From Oscillospiraceae bacterium (GTDB lineage: Bacteria > Bacillota > Clostridia > Oscillospirales > Acutalibacteraceae): DNA of 7,085 nt. The notes beneath the pieces were generated by a model. That model did no database searches. It was not told the origin of the DNA and saw nothing but the letters and a program-made list of their open reading frames with translations. The stretch covers positions 1 to 7,085 of the forward strand of contig JAHZCM010000107.1 in the NCBI GenBank assembly GCA_019422905.1, read 5' to 3'. The translations under genes and the position numbers were made by a program. The number at the start of each line of letters is the position of its first letter. The stretch's first letter is position 1. Shown here one piece after another: positions 4,463-7,085 of the stretch.

Positions 4463-6379
4463 ATGGCAATTTTAACGGTCAATAACATAAAAAAGATGTT
4501 TGGCACCGATGTAATCATTCAGAATATTTCCTTTGAAGTTCAAAAGGGAGACCGCATCGGCCTTGTCGGCATCAACGGCTCCGGAAAAACGACGCTGTTC
4601 AAGATTCTGAACGGCGAATATGCGGCGGATGACGGGAGCTTCACGCCGTCGAAGGAAACTTCCATCGGTTATATGGAACAGCATGTCTGCCGGGATATGG
4701 AGAAGCCCGCGTTCGACGAGGTGATGACGGTTTTTGCACCTTTGCTCCGCATGGAGGCAGAGCTGGAGCGGCTGAACGCCGAGATCGCCGCCGTACCGGA
4801 AAATATCGACGCGCTGATTCTGCGGCAGGCAGAGCTGAACGACCGATTCATTGCGGACGGTGGCCTGACCTGCCGGAACCGCGCGAGAAGCACTTTGATC
4901 GGCCTTGGCTTTGCGCCGGAGCAGATCTATGCCCCGATCGGCGTTTTGAGCGGCGGACAGAAGGCAAAGATTCAGCTCGCGAAAATGCTGTTGGGCGAAT
5001 CCAATCTGCTGCTTCTGGACGAGCCGACCAACCATCTGGATATCGCTTCCGTGGAATGGCTGCAGGAATTCCTCCGCAGCTACGCAGGCTCCTATATTGT
5101 CATTTCGCACGACCGCTATTTTCTGGATGCGGTGACAAACCGAACGTTTGAAATTGAAAATACGCGCCTGACGGAGTATAAGGGCAATTATACGAAATTC
5201 CTTCAGCTCAAGGAAGAGCACCGCCTCGCGATGCAGCGTGTTTACGACAATACCCAGCGGGAAATCAAGCGCATCGAAGGCATCATCGAGCAGCAGAAGC
5301 GTTTTAATCAGGAGCGCAACTACGTCACCATCGCGAGCAAGCAGAAGTCGATCGACCGACTGGAAGCAACGCTCCAAAAACCGGAGGACGAGCCGGATAC
5401 CATTCGCTTTCAGTTCAGGGCCAGCCAGCGCGGCGGCAACGATGTGCTGATGGCGGAGGATCTGGCGCTGCGCTTTGGCGACAACCGGCTGTTTAAACAT
5501 GTAAATCTCGATATCAAGCGCGGCGAAAAGGTTTTTCTGATCGGCCCAAACGGCTGCGGAAAAACCTCGCTGATCAAAATTCTTTTGGACATCTATCACG
5601 CGACTGCCGGCGAACATCGTTTCGGCGCAAATATCGACGTCGGCTATTACGATCAGGCACAGGGAAACCTCGATGACAACAAAACCGTCATCGATGAGAT
5701 CTGGGATCTGCACCCCTATATGACGCAGACACAGGTCCGCAGCGCGCTGGCCGTTTTTCTGTTCAAGGGCGAGGACGTATACAAGCCGATCAAGGGCCTG
5801 AGCGGCGGCGAGCGCGCCCGGGTTCTGCTCTTAAAGCTGATGCTCTCCAAGGCCAACCTGCTGATTCTCGACGAGCCGACCAATCACTTGGATATCGGCT
5901 CCTGTGAAGCGCTGGAAAATGCACTGCTGGGCTACGACGGCACGCTTTTTATCGTCTCCCACGACCGTTATCTGATCAACAAGCTGGCAGACAAGATCTA
6001 CTATCTCGATCCGTCCGGTACGACGCTGTATCTCGGCAACTACGACGCCTATCTGGAAGCACGTGAGCAAAAGAAGGCGGCTTTGGAAACACAGGTCATC
6101 GTAAAGCCGAACGCCTACAAGCAGAAAAAGGAGCGCGCAGCGGAAATCCGAAAGAAAAAGGCGGCGCTCGGCCGCTGCGAACGCGAAATTGAGGCCGCAG
6201 AGCTTGCAATTGAAGCGCTCAATGAAAAGATGCTTGACCCGGAAATTGCGGGCGATTATGAGCAGGTGCTGGAAATCACGAATCAGATTGCCGACCTCAA
6301 GGCGCAGTCCGACGCACTGATGAACGAATGGACGGCGCTGAATATCTGGCTGGAGGAAAACAGCGAAAATGAAAGTTAA
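4463..6379 (+). CDS. ABC-F family ATPase, ribosome-associated (YdiF-like)
   Basis: A 638-residue soluble protein with two ABC ATPase domains and no membrane segments, the ABC-F layout. Domain 1 has Walker A GINGSGKTT (36-44), signature LSGGQ (162-166), Walker B LLLLDEPTNHLD (182-193) with catalytic E187, and switch H216. The charged helical linker at about 240-310 is the P-site tRNA interaction motif region. Domain 2 has GPNGCGKTS (361-369), LSGGE (446-450), LLILDEPTNHLD (466-477) with E471, and H500. A Lys/Glu-rich coiled coil fills about 550-628. ABC-F proteins bind the ribosomal E site and modulate translation; some confer resistance to ribosome-targeting antibiotics. Length, coiled coil and opening most resemble the housekeeping YdiF/Uup-like group, so a resistance role is not claimed. 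The start is ATG 4463, seven bases after AGGGAG (4450-4455), giving the conserved MAILTVNNI opening. It overlaps mtaB. Confidence 0.95.
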   Translation: MAILTVNNIKKMFGTDVIIQNISFEVQKGDRIGLVGINGSGKTTLFKILNGEYAADDGSFTPSKETSIGYMEQHVCRDMEKPAFDEVMTVFAPLLRMEAELERLNAEIAAVPENIDALILRQAELNDRFIADGGLTCRNRARSTLIGLGFAPEQIYAPIGVLSGGQKAKIQLAKMLLGESNLLLLDEPTNHLDIASVEWLQEFLRSYAGSYIVISHDRYFLDAVTNRTFEIENTRLTEYKGNYTKFLQLKEEHRLAMQRVYDNTQREIKRIEGIIEQQKRFNQERNYVTIASKQKSIDRLEATLQKPEDEPDTIRFQFRASQRGGNDVLMAEDLALRFGDNRLFKHVNLDIKRGEKVFLIGPNGCGKTSLIKILLDIYHATAGEHRFGANIDVGYYDQAQGNLDDNKTVIDEIWDLHPYMTQTQVRSALAVFLFKGEDVYKPIKGLSGGERARVLLLKLMLSKANLLILDEPTNHLDIGSCEALENALLGYDGTLFIVSHDRYLINKLADKIYYLDPSGTTLYLGNYDAYLEAREQKKAALETQVIVKPNAYKQKKERAAEIRKKKAALGRCEREIEAAELAIEALNEKMLDPEIAGDYEQVLEITNQIADLKAQSDALMNEWTALNIWLEENSENES

Positions 6380-7085
6380 GATCATCACTTTGGGCTGTAA
6401 GGTCAATCAATATGAGTCCGAGGCCATGCGCGCGAGCCTGCTGCAAAACGGCTTCACGACGGCTGCGGACGGCGAACCTGCGGATGTTGTCGTGCTGAAT
6501 TCCTGCACGGTGACGGCGGAAAGCGACCGCAAGGTGCGGCAGGTCTTTCGCCGCGCCAAAAAGGACAACCCCGACGCGGTCATGGTGCTGACCGGCTGCA
6601 TGGCGCAGGCTTTTCCAAAGGACGCCGAGCGTCTGGAGGAAGCGGACATCATCCTCGGCACTTCCAACCGCAGGCGGCTTCTGCCCCACCTGCTTACGTT
6701 TTTGTCCACGCGCCAGCGGATCGTGGACATCGAGCCGCATACCGAGACGGAACCCTTCGAGCGGCTCCAGGTGGAGAGCTTTACAGGGCGCACGCGCGCA
6801 TTCGTAAAAATTGAGGACGGCTGCAATCGTTTTTGTTCCTACTGCATCATCCCCTACGCGCGCGGCCGTGTGCGCTCCAAGCCGCTTGAGGATTTAAAGG
6901 AGGAGCTGCTCTGTCTTGCGGAAAACGGCTACCGGGAAATCGTGCTGACGGGCATCAATCTCTCCGCCTACGGGCAGGAATTCGGCCTGCATCTCTGCGA
7001 CGCCATTGAGGCGGCCTGCGAGACGGACGGAATCGAACGCGTCCGTCTCGGCTCTCTTGAGCCGGAACAGCTTTCGGAAGATGTG
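6369..7085 (+). CDS. mtaB: tRNA t6A37 methylthiotransferase MtaB, N-terminal part (runs off the right edge)
   Basis: The first 239 codons of a radical SAM methylthiotransferase that adds a methylthio group to t6A at position 37 of tRNAs reading ANN codons. The N-terminal UPF0004 domain has its three cluster cysteines in TLGCKVNQYE (C10), NSCTV (C46) and TGCMAQ (C77). The radical SAM motif CNRFCSYC follows with C152, C156 and C159, then the conserved IPYARGRVRS (161-170). TLGCKVNQYE points to MtaB rather than MiaB or RimO, which have different openings. The ATG at 6369 lies inside the end of the ABC-F gene (11-base overlap). A GGAGG at 6352-6356 is 12 bases away, rather far, so initiation may depend on coupling to ABC-F translation. 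The rest of the radical SAM domain and the TRAM domain lie beyond the window. No frameshift or missing residue is seen. Confidence 0.95.
   Translation, partial: MKVKIITLGCKVNQYESEAMRASLLQNGFTTAADGEPADVVVLNSCTVTAESDRKVRQVFRRAKKDNPDAVMVLTGCMAQAFPKDAERLEEADIILGTSNRRRLLPHLLTFLSTRQRIVDIEPHTETEPFERLQVESFTGRTRAFVKIEDGCNRFCSYCIIPYARGRVRSKPLEDLKEELLCLAENGYREIVLTGINLSAYGQEFGLHLCDAIEAACETDGIERVRLGSLEPEQLSEDV

Noticed and set aside
4472..5713. 413-codon open frame on the minus strand opposite the ABC-F gene
   Set aside because: It is antisense to a gene whose Walker and signature motifs are intact, and its translation resembles no family.
1..7085. Defence system, prophage, insertion sequence or CRISPR array
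   Set aside because: No transposase, integrase, phage or Cas-like protein, direct repeats or repeat-spacer pattern is seen; all genes belong to chromosomal core or sporulation families.

Overview
The window comes from an endospore-forming member of the Firmicutes, most likely a class Clostridia organism of moderate G+C. The grounds are a GerA-type spore germinant-receptor operon, a DUF421/DUF4363 gene pair of the kind seen in spore formers, strong AGGAGG-type ribosome binding sites and sigma-A-like promoters. The species cannot be named from this sequence. It looks like ordinary chromosome: no mobile element, CRISPR array, rRNA or tRNA was found, coding density is high, and no stretch over 300 bases lacks a gene.

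Layout. (1) Positions 1-1719, minus strand: a germinant-receptor operon with gerAA (complete) followed by a gerAB-type permease gene that overlaps it by 4 bases, starts on TTG and runs off the left edge. (2) Positions 1720-1854: a 135-base divergent control region holding two back-to-back candidate promoters that both resemble the forespore sigma-G consensus. (3) Positions 1855-2927, plus strand: a two-gene operon, a YetF-like DUF421 membrane protein and a DUF4363 membrane-anchored protein, joined by an ATGA overlap. It ends in a hairpin terminator shared with the convergent nrdR. (4) Positions 2976-4354, minus strand: a xylose-isomerase-like TIM-barrel protein, then nrdR with its own sigma-A promoter containing palindromic elements. 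(5) Positions 4463-7085, plus strand: a two-domain ABC-F translation factor with a near-ideal sigma-A promoter lying inside an inverted repeat, overlapping by 11 bases the tRNA methylthiotransferase gene mtaB, which runs off the right edge.

How the genes fit together. The left third looks like a spore-membrane locus: receptor subunits on one strand and a DUF421-DUF4363 pair on the other, possibly switched on together in the forespore. The right part is housekeeping: nrdR represses ribonucleotide reductase genes, and the ABC-F/mtaB pair acts on the ribosome and on tRNA position 37. The TIM-barrel protein has no visible pathway partner. The best lead for something not yet described is the DUF421-DUF4363 unit divergently paired with the germination operon. 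The rest is mostly conventional, with some regulatory details worth checking.
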